Assembly: GCF_003675385.1 (NCBI RefSeq)
Contig: NZ_RCWZ01000003.1
Span: 124,001-188,000 of the forward strand
Direction of reading: 5' to 3'
Origin: Mucilaginibacter kameinonensis
GTDB lineage: Bacteria; Bacteroidota; Bacteroidia; Sphingobacteriales; Sphingobacteriaceae
Length of the DNA stretch: 64,000 bases
Shown here one piece after another: positions 50,044 through 58,244 of the stretch. Position 1 is the stretch's first letter, and each line of letters opens with the position of its first letter. The translations under genes and the position numbers were made by a program. Below the pieces are notes generated by a model, which ran no database searches, was not told the DNA's origin, and saw only the letters and a program-made list of their open reading frames with translations.

Positions 50044-50610
50044 ATGTCAGACTTTATCAAACCCTGGATAGTGTTGGAGGATACCGACGTATCTCCGAGC
50101 CATTGGTTCCCCCTCAGAAAACAAAAGGCCAAACTTCCGAATGATTTAGTAATAGATGATTACTATTTTTCGCCATTAGGCAACGTAGTTCAGGTATTGC
50201 CAATTACCCCAAACAACGAAATTGTTTTGGTAAGGCAATATAAGCACGGGCTGGCTGAAATACTTATCGAAGTTCCGGGTGGCATGCAGCAATCCAATAA
50301 AACCTTAACGCAATCGGCCGTTGCCGAACTGGAAGAAGAATGTGGTATTAGAGCAAGTGAACAAGAGCTTGTGCCATTAACAACAATGGCCATCAACCCA
50401 ACAAAATTGCGCCAGGTAACCTACGGCTATATTTTATTTGATGCGAAAATCAATGCCATTCCGAAACCGGATGCGACAGAACAAATAGAGTTGTTTATAG
50501 TCCCGGCTTCCGAGGCCTTAAAAATGGTAGATAACGGTGAAATTTGGGTGACCGATTCGATGAATTTGATTTTGATTGCGGCCCGGAAGTATCCGGCTGT
50601 CTTTTTGTAG
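50044..50610 (+). CDS. Nudix-fold protein (ADP-ribose pyrophosphatase-like) with degenerate Nudix box
   Basis: Cytosolic Nudix-fold protein of 188 aa. I chose ATG 50044 (MSDFIKPWIVLEDTDVSPSHWFPL) over an upstream TTG. The region VRQYKHGLAEILIEVPGGMQ is typical of ADP-ribose pyrophosphatases. The Nudix box is GMQQSNKTLTQSAVAELEEECGI: the first Glu is Lys and the Arg of REUxEE is Ala, while the ELxEExGI metal-binding core remains. Activity may therefore be altered, or the protein may be a ligand-binding Nudix regulator without the usual DNA-binding domain. It is divergent from apbE. Confidence 0.82.
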   Translation: MSDFIKPWIVLEDTDVSPSHWFPLRKQKAKLPNDLVIDDYYFSPLGNVVQVLPITPNNEIVLVRQYKHGLAEILIEVPGGMQQSNKTLTQSAVAELEEECGIRASEQELVPLTTMAINPTKLRQVTYGYILFDAKINAIPKPDATEQIELFIVPASEALKMVDNGEIWVTDSMNLILIAARKYPAVFL

Positions 50611-50809
50611 AATCCAATCTTTAAAGTTGCCCGAGATCCGCTTTACTTATGTTTACATCTTTGGTTTCAACTACACCTTAAGCGTTATTTTTTTGATAAA
50701 ATTTCATATCGTATAAAATTGGTTCGGCAAAATTGCTTTGTATTTTTAAGACCGGGCAATCATTATTGCAAATTAAAATTGTAAACTTTGTAAATAAAAT
50801 CTCAATACG

Positions 50810-51700
50810 ATGCGTTATAGGCTAAATCTGCTCTCCGGGAAACGCAAGTACCTGTGGGGATCATTGATACTTCTGTTTGTCGCAATGATTTGTATGGCGT
50901 TCAGTTTAACCGGCAACAACAGCTTTGATACCGCCAGAAGAGAAGTTTTGCTCCGTAAGATAGGCGATGAATTGCTTTTACAATCAGGCGACAGCACATC
51001 AAGGGTACTCCCGGTGCAAAAAGTCGCAGAAAATGAATACCAGATCAGGTTTGAGCATGATCTTACCTTTCAATCAGACTCCCTGGTAAGCACCACGACG
51101 CGTTTGTTAGCCAAAGACCCGCTCACAAAAGATTATGTTGTTAATGTCCTGACCCGTGACAACGCCGGTGTAGCCTATGGATTTGCTATATCCGGGAATA
51201 AAAAAGATGACATTGTAGCATGTAGGGGAAGAAAACAACCCGCAGCCCGCTACGTGATTGATATTAAATTTAAACCTACGACCACCAATATTACGAAGAA
51301 CGCATACGTCTTGGCCAGCTTGCCACTTTTAGCATTTATCGGTTTCATTTTTTTGAGATCTGCTAAACCGCGAAAAGAGGAGCCTAAAAGTGAAATTACC
51401 GGCATATTAGCTTTGGGCTCAGTTTTATTTGATGCTCAAGCACGACAGTTGATCATCAATAAAAAAGCCACAGACCTGACCGGAACCGAAACGCGCATAC
51501 TGAACATATTAGCATTGGCACCTAATCAAACTATAGAGCGAAGCCGGTTACAAAAAGAGATCTGGGAAGATGAAGGTGTTATTGTGGGTCGCAGCCTGGA
51601 TATGTTTATATCGAAACTCAGAAAAAAATTGGAACCCGGTCCGGATATCAATATTGTTGTTGTGCGCGGGAAAGGATATAAGTTAGAGATCAAATCATAA
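50810..51700 (+). CDS. Membrane-anchored winged-helix regulator
   Basis: Regulator of 296 aa with an unusual layout: a membrane helix at about residues 16-34, a ~135-residue extracytoplasmic segment, and a second membrane helix at about 168-185 (NAYVLASLPLLAFIGFIFLR). A C-terminal OmpR/PhoB-type winged helix occupies about 200-296 (GSVLFDAQARQLIINKKATDLTGTETRILNILALAPNQTIERSRLQKEIW... to VVVRGKGYKLEI). It resembles ToxR/CadC-type one-component regulators, but with the DNA-binding domain at the C terminus. The segment between the helices probably senses an envelope signal. Target genes are not evident. Confidence 0.82.
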   Translation: MRYRLNLLSGKRKYLWGSLILLFVAMICMAFSLTGNNSFDTARREVLLRKIGDELLLQSGDSTSRVLPVQKVAENEYQIRFEHDLTFQSDSLVSTTTRLLAKDPLTKDYVVNVLTRDNAGVAYGFAISGNKKDDIVACRGRKQPAARYVIDIKFKPTTTNITKNAYVLASLPLLAFIGFIFLRSAKPRKEEPKSEITGILALGSVLFDAQARQLIINKKATDLTGTETRILNILALAPNQTIERSRLQKEIWEDEGVIVGRSLDMFISKLRKKLEPGPDINIVVVRGKGYKLEIKS

Positions 51701-52141
51701 GAAGGAATCTTCAAGCTTCAAACTGGCCTTATAAGCGTTGAACTTGGCATTTGTAAAACTTTGGAGTAAGGTGCTAACATCTATATCATTAAAAGAATTA
51801 ATATCGCCGAAGATCGGATCACTATCATCTGCGGCGCGAATCAAATTAAACGGTTGTTTTAATAGTCGGATGAGTAAATATCGAAAAAGACAACAAAAAG
51901 CACCCTTCACTCGCTGGTGGGCATTAAAGAAGGAACTCAACAAAGAGGGATTACTTAGGCGATCAAGTAAAAGATAACTTTCACTTGATCGCTTTTTTTG
52001 TTAATGAATTATTGTCCGGAGATTATTCAGTTTTATAATAGTTTGGAAAATATTTGACTGCATATAAAAGCGGAAACAGTTTTTATTTGGATATAAGCGA
52101 CGACGGGCATTAACAACCAAAAGAATGCCCCCCGCCCTCCA
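51701..52141. other. Gene-poor stretch with small uncertain ORFs
   Basis: This 441-bp stretch holds no convincing gene. On the plus strand, ATG 51870 to 51977 encodes 35 residues (MSKYRKRQQKAPFTRWWALK and onward), very basic, whose end overlaps a terminator stem. On the minus strand an 82-codon frame (51695-51943, ending FNAYKASLKLEDSFL) has no clear start signals. A weak GGGCATT/AATGCCC hairpin (52105-52130) follows the fibre operon. It may be the remains of a degraded gene. Confidence 0.4.
51959..51999 (+). terminator. Rho-independent terminator
   Basis: GCGATCAAGT (51959-51968) pairs with ACTTGATCGC (51983-51992), followed by TTTTTTT. A strong plus-strand terminator 260 bp past the winged-helix regulator. 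It implies that the intervening DNA is transcribed. Confidence 0.82.
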
Positions 52142-53071
52142 TTATTTATTAAGTTTGGACTCCAGCGATTTAATACGTTGATCCTGTTGTATAAGATATA
52201 AGGTCAGTTCTTCTATCTTTTGCAATAATAATTTGTTCATCTCCCCCAAATTCTGTCCTTCTTTTGAGACCTCTTGTGCTGAAGGGACTTCCGGTAAATG
52301 ACCATTTTGACCTATAAATGCTTTGACCTCCGGTAAAGGTCTTAGCTGATAGCCACTCTTGAAAACGTAATCAGGCCAGTTAGCGATTTCTACTTTGATC
52401 TGTTTCGCGCGGATACTGCCGTTAACTGATAGTTCTTCCCGTGGGGTGGTGGTTCCTATCCCGACGAAACCGGATGACAGAATAGTCATCTTGGTATGGG
52501 CTAAGCTTACGCTGGAATTATCTGTTGAGTTATTGACCAGGAATTTCAGACTGCCTACCCCGTAAGCGCCCAACCGTTCATGGACGATTGCGGCCTTCCA
52601 CCAGTTCCCCAAAGCCTCGTTCAGGAAACCGACCCCAACCGCGTTGCCGCCGGTTTCTATACCGTTACCGTTCTGGAATCCCCCGATAATATTTAAACCA
52701 TTATTCGCTACATAAACATGTAATTTCGAGGCCGGACTTGTGGTTCCGAGCCCCATATTTCCGGAAAAATAGCCCTGACCGTCAGCCCTTACACTGAAAT
52801 TTATTAATCCGTTCGTTACGCCATCATAATAGAAGTTGGCTGAGCCTACAGGCTGATCCGTCCAGGCCCGGAATATACCGGCACCCGGATACGAATAGGT
52901 ATTGCCCAATTGATGGCCTACAAAAAAAGATTGCCCGATAGAGGTTTGCGCAACTATCTTCGTATTATTATTCAAGGCGTCATTCGCGTCGACAGTCACA
53001 GTTTTGGTTTGCGCCAGCGCAATATTTACCCCGGCCGAGACGACCAATGCCGTTAATAAAGTTTTTTTCAC
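52142..53071 (-). CDS. Secreted fibre-like protein A (tail-fibre repeats, shared C-terminal module)
   Basis: Secreted protein of 309 aa with a signal peptide (1-20, ending NIALAQ). The N-terminal part TKTVTVDANDALNNNTKIVA is almost identical to that of the protein at 61587-62627. Tail-fibre-type repeats follow (GNMGLGTTSPASKLHV, GFVGIGTTTPREELSVNGSI). The common C-terminal module is WPDYVFKSGYQLRPLPEVKA, HLPEVPSAQEV and LGEMNKLLLQKIEELTLYLI, with a terminal coiled coil (QQDQRIKSLESKLNK). Such modules resemble trimeric fibre tips and chaperone stems. It is the last gene of a four-paralogue operon, overlapping the previous gene by 4 bp. It probably acts at the cell surface; its partner is unknown. 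Confidence 0.85.
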   Translation of the reverse strand: MKKTLLTALVVSAGVNIALAQTKTVTVDANDALNNNTKIVAQTSIGQSFFVGHQLGNTYSYPGAGIFRAWTDQPVGSANFYYDGVTNGLINFSVRADGQGYFSGNMGLGTTSPASKLHVYVANNGLNIIGGFQNGNGIETGGNAVGVGFLNEALGNWWKAAIVHERLGAYGVGSLKFLVNNSTDNSSVSLAHTKMTILSSGFVGIGTTTPREELSVNGSIRAKQIKVEIANWPDYVFKSGYQLRPLPEVKAFIGQNGHLPEVPSAQEVSKEGQNLGEMNKLLLQKIEELTLYLIQQDQRIKSLESKLNK

Positions 53072-53982
53072 CGTTTATTCAATCTAGTTTTTAGTTGCTT
53101 AACCTCTTTTTGCAGGGTCATTATCTCTTCTTTAGCCTCGATCATGTATAAGGTCATTTCTTCCATTTTTTTAACCAAAAGCTTATTCGCTTCACTAACA
53201 TCAAGCCCGTTCTTGATCATTTCCTTTTCCGAAGGGATCTCTGGCAGATGTTGATGTTTGTCGATGTACGCTTTTACCTCTGATAACAGCGCCAATCGAT
53301 AATCTTTTTTGAACACATAGTCGTTCCAGCCAATCAGGTCAATCAGCACGGCCTTGGAATGAATGGTGCCATTCACATCCAATTTATTTTGCGGGCTTGC
53401 CGTACCGATCCCGATATTGCCGAAATTCACCACCAGCGGATAATTACCGGCCGTTACCGGAGATGCAGGAAGCGTGCCACCCCAATTAGGCAGGTAGGCG
53501 CCGGTCCCTTCGAAATGGGCGGTAACCGAGGTTCCGCCATTACGGTTCAGGATGTCGAATACCAAATAGACAACCGAAGCATCCGAGTTGAAAACATAGC
53601 GAAAGTTGCGTATCACCACCGAGCCACCGTAAGAAGTATTACTTATTACGGACAGTGAGCTGTTACCGTAATCATACTGCACTGCGCTTGCCAGCAGGAC
53701 CAATGTTTGTATCCGGTTCGCGGCTTCAAAATTGATGGTATAGGTTCCTTTGATACGGCTGCCGCTGGCGATGACGTAGGTGCCGTCAGCAGGCACGGAA
53801 ATGATTTGGGTATCACTTACATTATATCCTTTTACAGAAATCGCCCCGTTGACATCAAGCGTACTGGCCGGGGTGTTTGTCCCGATGCCGATATTACCCG
53901 AAGCCGGATAAGGAAAAGTGTTCTGTGCAAATAATATTCCTGAATTAAAAATCAGAAAAACAATAAGAAATACCTTTTTCAT
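53068..53982 (-). CDS. Secreted fibre-like protein B
   Basis: Secreted paralogue of 304 aa with signal peptide 1-19 (ending ILFAQ). It has a repeat near the N terminus (SGNIGIGTNTPASTLDVNGAI), a unique beta-rich middle domain (IISVPADGTYVIASGSRIKGT to VTAHFEGTGAYLPNWGG), and a second repeat, NIGIGTASPQNKLDVNGTI. The common module is WNDYVFKKDYRLALLSEVKA, HLPEIPSEKEM and NKLLVKKMEEMTLYMI, and the coiled coil is KEEIMTLQKEVKQLKTRL. The different middle domains in each paralogue suggest interchangeable functional heads on one common stem/tail. Its start overlaps the stop of the upstream paralogue by 4 bp. Confidence 0.85.
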   Translation of the reverse strand: MKKVFLIVFLIFNSGILFAQNTFPYPASGNIGIGTNTPASTLDVNGAISVKGYNVSDTQIISVPADGTYVIASGSRIKGTYTINFEAANRIQTLVLLASAVQYDYGNSSLSVISNTSYGGSVVIRNFRYVFNSDASVVYLVFDILNRNGGTSVTAHFEGTGAYLPNWGGTLPASPVTAGNYPLVVNFGNIGIGTASPQNKLDVNGTIHSKAVLIDLIGWNDYVFKKDYRLALLSEVKAYIDKHQHLPEIPSEKEMIKNGLDVSEANKLLVKKMEEMTLYMIEAKEEIMTLQKEVKQLKTRLNKR

Positions 53983-54899
53983 TTTTGATGTTTTTTATGT
54001 TTTGAATTATGCTGTTCCAATTGGGCAATTCGATGCTGCAGGGTAGTCAGCAGCTGATCTTTTTCCTTATTTTTTTCGTTATTGTCGATCATATACAAGG
54101 TCAGCTCTTCTACCTTCTTAACCAGCAGCCTGTTCATTTCACCCAGGTCGATCCCTTTTTTCGCTATTTCTTCTGCCGCCGGGATCTCCGGCAGGTGCCC
54201 GTGTTGATTAATATATTTTTTGGTATCTTCTAAAACGGGAAGCTGAAAACCAGGTTTGAATACGTAGTCCGGCCATGCCGAATAAAGTTTAACCGTTACA
54301 GAAGTCGCGATGGCGCTTCCGTTCACCGCGAACTGATAGCCGCCTGGCATGGCGGGAACATTTACCCCCACGCGTCCTTTCAAAAGGACATCGTTATTGG
54401 TAACAAGCTCGAAAGGTACGTTATAACCGCCGGGGGTACCCGCGTAGATCGTATTGGAAGGCGCCCAGCCGCTCCCTGGAGAAACTTCGGCGGAATAAAA
54501 CGTATTCCCAAGGTAGGGTGCGCAATAGGCGTAAACGGTATACGCGGATGCATTTACACCCGCCGCATTCGGTACGATATGGACGGCACTGATAAAGAAC
54601 CCTCGTCCTACCGATGTCGCTGTCGCCGAGAAAGCGAACCCGTTGGCGTCCACGGACACCGCGTTGCTTGTCCTGATGTGGATTTCGGTATACCCCATCT
54701 GGTCGATTGATGCGTTATAGCCGCCTCCGCCTATAACCCGGATAAAACCATCAACTCCTGCCTGAGACATGGTAAAGGTTCCAAGGTTGACCCAGTTGGA
54801 ATTCCCGCTGTTTACACCCGACAGGCTGCTGTAGGTTTGCGCATGCAGAAATGTGCCGGTCATTAAAACCAGTATGAGCGCCAGTAAGTTTTTTTTCAT
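53979..54899 (-). CDS. Secreted fibre-like protein C
   Basis: Secreted paralogue of 306 aa, signal peptide 1-20 (ending TFLHAQ). The N-terminal ~170 residues are a distinct beta-rich domain (SGVNSGNSNWVNLGTFTMSQ, GYTEIHIRTSNAVSVDANGF, VYAYCAPYLGNTFYSAEVSP) without fibre repeats. It then joins VLLKGRVGVNVPAMPGGYQF, AVNGSAIATSVTVKLYSA and the common module (WPDYVFKPGFQLPVLEDTKK, HLPEIPAAEEI, LGEMNRLLVKKVEELTLYMI). It ends in a charged coiled coil (KDQLLTTLQHRIAQLEQHNS). The join region is nearly the same as in protein D, which supports domain swapping within the family. Confidence 0.85.
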   Translation of the reverse strand: MKKNLLALILVLMTGTFLHAQTYSSLSGVNSGNSNWVNLGTFTMSQAGVDGFIRVIGGGGYNASIDQMGYTEIHIRTSNAVSVDANGFAFSATATSVGRGFFISAVHIVPNAAGVNASAYTVYAYCAPYLGNTFYSAEVSPGSGWAPSNTIYAGTPGGYNVPFELVTNNDVLLKGRVGVNVPAMPGGYQFAVNGSAIATSVTVKLYSAWPDYVFKPGFQLPVLEDTKKYINQHGHLPEIPAAEEIAKKGIDLGEMNRLLVKKVEELTLYMIDNNEKNKEKDQLLTTLQHRIAQLEQHNSKHKKHQK

Positions 54900-54939
54900 T
54901 AGCTATGATCTATATAATTTACTTTGATATTCAAAATTC

Positions 54940-55854
54940 TTATCGCTTCAGGGCGGAGTTGGCGAGTTTTTTTTGCAATGCAGCCACTTTCCGTTCAAGT
55001 ACGCTAAGCTGTTTTTCCTTCTTTGCCTCCCTTTCCTTGTCCTTCTGGTCGTTTTCGATCAGATACAGCGTCAGTTCTTCTACTTTTTTTAATAAAAGCC
55101 GGTTCATTTCGCCGAGATCCTGTCCTTCTTGAGCAACTTGTTTTGCAGATGGGATTTCAGGCAAATGCCGATTCTGTTTGATATAAGTTTTGACGTCTTT
55201 GAGGGTCGGCAGGCTAAAATTTGGCCCGAACACATAGTCCGGCCACTCCGCGTAAAGTTTAACTGTGACCGAAGTCGCGATCACATTGCCGTTAACGGCG
55301 AATTTATAGCCGGCCGGTAATCTTGAGCTACCAATGCTGATGCCGTCATTAAATATGGAATTTCCGTTTACCGCCAGGCCCCCCGATCCTATTTTTAATG
55401 CAAAACCGGTTCCAAGCAATGGATCCGTATAATTGGTGAGATAAAGCCGGGACTCAGATGAGCCTGTTATGCCGCCGGCAACGTCCAACTTATTTTGAGG
55501 GTTGGTTGTGCCAATACCCACATTGCCCCCATTGTCTATTCGCATTTGCTCTGTAAAACTATCCGTTGTGAGCTGGTATTTACCAAAACTAATGTGGTTT
55601 ACACCCGATGATACGCCAAAAACTCTGAATTCTGAAGTGGCCTGTCCAAAGCCGCTTGCTTCATTTCCGGCACCATAAATAAATAATTTCTTATTGGTTG
55701 TAGCCGGCCCTAAAGACAGTGCCGACGAAGGAGCATTCGTCCCAATTCCAACTATGTTCGAGGTCGAGACCACGGAACCGTTGTTCACCCATTGCGCGCG
55801 TGCGACGTTATATATTAAAAATAAAGGAACAAGCGCAATCAAGTATTTTTTCAT
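54940..55854 (-). CDS. Secreted fibre-like protein D (first gene of the fibre operon)
   Basis: Secreted paralogue of 304 aa. I chose ATG 55854 (MKKYLIALVPLFLIYNVARA, a clean signal peptide) over an ATG 15 codons upstream. It has two fibre-type repeats (SNIVGIGTNAPSSALSLGPA and GGNVGIGTTNPQNKLDVAGG), a short beta region, and AVNGNVIATSVTVKLYAE. The common module is WPDYVFGPNFSLPTLKDVKT, HLPEIPSAKQV and LGEMNRLLLKKVEELTLYLI, ending in a long coiled coil (KEREAKKEKQLSVLERKVAA). It heads the four-gene operon and is divergent from the pseudopilin operon across a 260-bp region with a 26-bp palindrome. Confidence 0.85.
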   Translation of the reverse strand: MKKYLIALVPLFLIYNVARAQWVNNGSVVSTSNIVGIGTNAPSSALSLGPATTNKKLFIYGAGNEASGFGQATSEFRVFGVSSGVNHISFGKYQLTTDSFTEQMRIDNGGNVGIGTTNPQNKLDVAGGITGSSESRLYLTNYTDPLLGTGFALKIGSGGLAVNGNSIFNDGISIGSSRLPAGYKFAVNGNVIATSVTVKLYAEWPDYVFGPNFSLPTLKDVKTYIKQNRHLPEIPSAKQVAQEGQDLGEMNRLLLKKVEELTLYLIENDQKDKEREAKKEKQLSVLERKVAALQKKLANSALKR

Positions 55855-56043
55855 AAAACTCTGATAAATATAATTTTGATTAAGAATAACGAGCCCCACA
55901 ATCAGCGTATGAGCTTTAGCAGGCTATCAAGAATGTTAGTTAGGTATCCGTGTAAACGAACCTGGATGGGCAGGCTTCTGCCCGTTGTTTAAAATGTAAA
56001 ACAGGGAAAATAAAAGACACATACTGATGCTGTTTAGGTGACA

Positions 56044-56051
56044 CAAATGTA
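56044..56051 (-). promoter_or_regulatory. Candidate -7 box of the fibre operon
   Basis: The minus strand reads TACATTTG (TAnnTTTG), about 190 nt before the start at 55854. The 26-bp palindrome lies where the -33 element would be. Confidence 0.4.
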
Positions 56052-56071
56052 TCAGAAAAAAAAAATAAAAT

Positions 56072-56097
56072 ATGATATGATATATATATCATATCAT
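56072..56097. promoter_or_regulatory. 26-bp perfect palindrome between fibre and pseudopilin operons
   Basis: A perfect dyad: ATGATATGATATA (56072-56084) followed by its exact complement TATATATCATATCAT-type half up to 56097. It lies between the two divergent operons, 80 bp before the 56178 start, and next to -7-like boxes on both strands. It is a good candidate for a shared operator. Confidence 0.55.
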
Positions 56098-56177
56098 TAA
56101 ATTTCATGTCTCTTCATTGTTTTCGTTTAAAGAAAAGCAGCACAACATTTTCGTAAATATTGCTTATTTTAGCCGGG

Positions 56178-57137
56178 ATGAAACTTAAACCTGTCCAGTG
56201 CCATTTTTATGTATACGTGATACTGTTGTTTTGCCTTTCGGCATGTAAGGACTTTATTGAACCTAACATCAGTAAACGTCAGGTTACGCTCAGGGCGCCA
56301 TCAGACAAATACCAGAGCAACAACTATAACGTTAATTTTTGGTGGGACGAGACAGAAGATGCACTTTCTTACCGCCTACAAGTGGTGACGCCTGGTTTTG
56401 ATACTGTGGGTGGCTTGATCGCCGATACCCTTGTTAAAGGCAACCGTTTTACGCTGACACTTGATCCCGGCGAGTATCAGTGGCGGGTAAGGGCGGAAAA
56501 CGGGAGTTCCCAAACCGCATTCAGTACACCCAACCGGCTTACGATTATCCCTTCAACACTAAGCGCTCAAATTGTTACGCTTGGTGCTCCATCCAACAAT
56601 ACGGTTACCAACCAGGCTAATGTAACTTTCAAATGGGGTACGCTTTTCAATGCCACCGGTTACCATATCCAGGTAGACACCAATAACTTTGCTGATACCG
56701 GTCACCTACTCATAGACCTGACAATACCAGGCCAGCAATACACCTATAAATTTCCAAAGGATCAAAACTATCAGTGGAGGGTCAGGGCGGAAAATGCCAC
56801 CGAGCAATCTAAATGGTCTACCGTTAATAATATCGGTTTTGATGCTACCCCGCCGGCCGGCGTTACGCTAAGCTCTCCGCAAGACAACGCAGTAGTGGCT
56901 AAACCTGTAAACCTGCAATGGACCAAATCTGCCGCTGCTTCCAATTATAAACTTTATGTATATAAGTCGGACTCCGCTACGTTGTACAGCAGCGCTTTCC
57001 CGGCCTTAGTTAATACCAACACATATAGCTTTAACCTGGGAGCTTCGGGGGAAAGAATTTACTGGAAGGTTAGCGTGCTGGACGCAGCAGGTAATGAAAG
57101 TGTGGCGTCACCCCTGCAAAGTTTTGTGCTTCAATAA
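56178..57137 (+). CDS. Fn3-like repeat lipoprotein, first gene of the pseudopilin operon
   Basis: Lipoprotein of 319 aa. I chose ATG 56178 because it gives MKLKPVQCHFYVYVILLFCL with lipobox LSAC (Cys23); an upstream TTG is unlikely. Three fibronectin-III/Ig-like repeats of about 90-95 residues follow. Each starts with a V-T-L-x-A/S-P-S/Q block (RQVTLRAPSDKYQSNNYNVN, QIVTLGAPSNNTVTNQANVT, GVTLSSPQDNAVVAKPVNL), and the first two contain YQWRVRAEN. It is probably outer-membrane anchored. In its position it could be a pilotin-like or surface-exposed component of the secretion/pilus machine, which is an inference. Confidence 0.8.
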   Translation: MKLKPVQCHFYVYVILLFCLSACKDFIEPNISKRQVTLRAPSDKYQSNNYNVNFWWDETEDALSYRLQVVTPGFDTVGGLIADTLVKGNRFTLTLDPGEYQWRVRAENGSSQTAFSTPNRLTIIPSTLSAQIVTLGAPSNNTVTNQANVTFKWGTLFNATGYHIQVDTNNFADTGHLLIDLTIPGQQYTYKFPKDQNYQWRVRAENATEQSKWSTVNNIGFDATPPAGVTLSSPQDNAVVAKPVNLQWTKSAAASNYKLYVYKSDSATLYSSAFPALVNTNTYSFNLGASGERIYWKVSVLDAAGNESVASPLQSFVLQ

Positions 57138-57145
57138 GGTCTTAT

Positions 57146-57646
57146 ATGAAGAATAAAAAATCCACTTACCTGTTGGGCGCCGCAGTGCTAATTGTCTGGG
57201 GACTTATCCTTTTCCGTGTATTCGGCGCATTGGGCGATCAGGCACCGGAAGAGACCGCTATCAGCGGTCCCACACGAAAAGAAACTTATAATGATTACGC
57301 GATCCCTGCAGACACCACGCACCTGCAGCTCAACTATCGTGACCCGTTTGGTGTTGCCCGGGCTAAGGATACCTCCACCCGTAAACCTGCCGTCGCTGCC
57401 GCACAATCGGCGGTGCGAATGCCAAGGCCTGTTATGAACTGGGATTTCATTCGGTATGTTGGCTATATCCGCAATCCGGATTCAAAAAAACTGGTCGCCA
57501 TGGTGCACCTGAACGGAACGGAACTAATGATGAATGAGGGCGAACTAAACGGTAACCTGAAGCTTATCAAAAACTACCAGGATTCGATCAAGATCAGCTA
57601 CCAGGGCAAAACAACATTTATTCCCCTGAAACCCGCGAACCCATGA
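57146..57646 (+). CDS. GspC/PilP-like inner-membrane protein
   Basis: Bitopic inner-membrane protein of 166 aa. A membrane helix at residues 7-27 is followed by a proline/alanine-rich linker that includes YRDPFGVA, matching the R-DPF motif typical of PilP/GspC. A small C-terminal beta domain follows (RYVGYIRNPDSKKLVAMVHLNGTELMMNEGELNGNLKLIKNYQDSIKISYQGKTTFIPL region), with the order expected of the GspC homology region/PilP fold that binds the secretin. The assignment rests on layout and short motifs, not on a strong family match. Its stop overlaps the next start by 4 bp. Confidence 0.65.
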   Translation: MKNKKSTYLLGAAVLIVWGLILFRVFGALGDQAPEETAISGPTRKETYNDYAIPADTTHLQLNYRDPFGVARAKDTSTRKPAVAAAQSAVRMPRPVMNWDFIRYVGYIRNPDSKKLVAMVHLNGTELMMNEGELNGNLKLIKNYQDSIKISYQGKTTFIPLKPANP

Positions 57647-58242
57647 AGCAATTATTCCTTTTACTTTTTTTACTGCTGTCCGGCAGCGTAATGGCCCAGA
57701 TGCCGGATTACGGCCTTTATAATATTCATATCACAGACTCGACAAAGACGGTTAAAACGCAGGTAAACCCTGTTTCAGGTTCTGTTAACCCGCGTGCAGG
57801 GCTGTTATATTACTGGTTTGGCGGCAATATTATACACGAGCAGCAGGGCGGCTTCAGTGGTAAACTACTTAACGGCACTTACGAAGAATCCGATAATCAC
57901 CATCATCTGATTGTCCAGGGCGCGTTTAAGAATGGGCTTAAGGACGGGACCTGGAAATCCTGGACCGAAGGCGGCCGCCTCAGCGGTGTTATCACCTGGG
58001 ACGAAGGCATCAAAAATGGAAAATTCGCTTATTACGACGCGAACGGGAACGAGACGCAATCCGGGCGGTATGACCGTGGCTTGCTCGACGGAAAGATCGT
58101 TTATCATGCCGGACTGGATTCTGTTAAGACGATTGTTTATAAAAACGGCAAAGTTGTTCCTCCAAAAACCGGCAGCTTCCTGAAAAGGATCAATATTTTC
58201 AAAAAGAAAAAGGAAAAAGCCGCTCCGGCTCCAAAATCATAA
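57643..58242 (+). CDS. Secreted MORN/YwqK-like repeat protein
   Basis: Secreted protein of 199 aa with signal peptide 1-18 (ending GSVMAQ). From about residue 70 it has repeated MORN_2/YwqK-like units: GGFSGKLLNGTYEE, VQGAFKNGLKDGTWKSWTEG, GVITWDEGIKNGKFAYYDAN and SGRYDRGLLDGKIVYHAG. The C terminus is very basic (FLKRINIFKKKKEKAAPAPKS). The role of such repeats in a pseudopilin operon is unknown to me. Overlap by 4 bp with the GspC/PilP-like gene and a 2-bp gap to the next indicate co-translation. Confidence 0.75.
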   Translation: MKQLFLLLFLLLSGSVMAQMPDYGLYNIHITDSTKTVKTQVNPVSGSVNPRAGLLYYWFGGNIIHEQQGGFSGKLLNGTYEESDNHHHLIVQGAFKNGLKDGTWKSWTEGGRLSGVITWDEGIKNGKFAYYDANGNETQSGRYDRGLLDGKIVYHAGLDSVKTIVYKNGKVVPPKTGSFLKRINIFKKKKEKAAPAPKS

Positions 58243-58244
58243 TC

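Noticed and set aside
51695..51943. Minus-strand 82-codon frame ending FNAYKASLKLEDSFL
   Set aside because: No recognisable family, no start signal, and it overlaps a plus-strand transcript region; noted only within the gene-poor stretch.
52105..52130. GGGCATT/AATGCCC hairpin as terminator of the fibre operon
   Set aside because: Only 7 bp with a 12-nt loop and no T-run on the minus strand; too weak to call.
52142..55854. Prophage tail-fibre region
   Set aside because: The repeats resemble tail fibres, but all the proteins have signal peptides and no capsid, tail, terminase or integrase gene is present.
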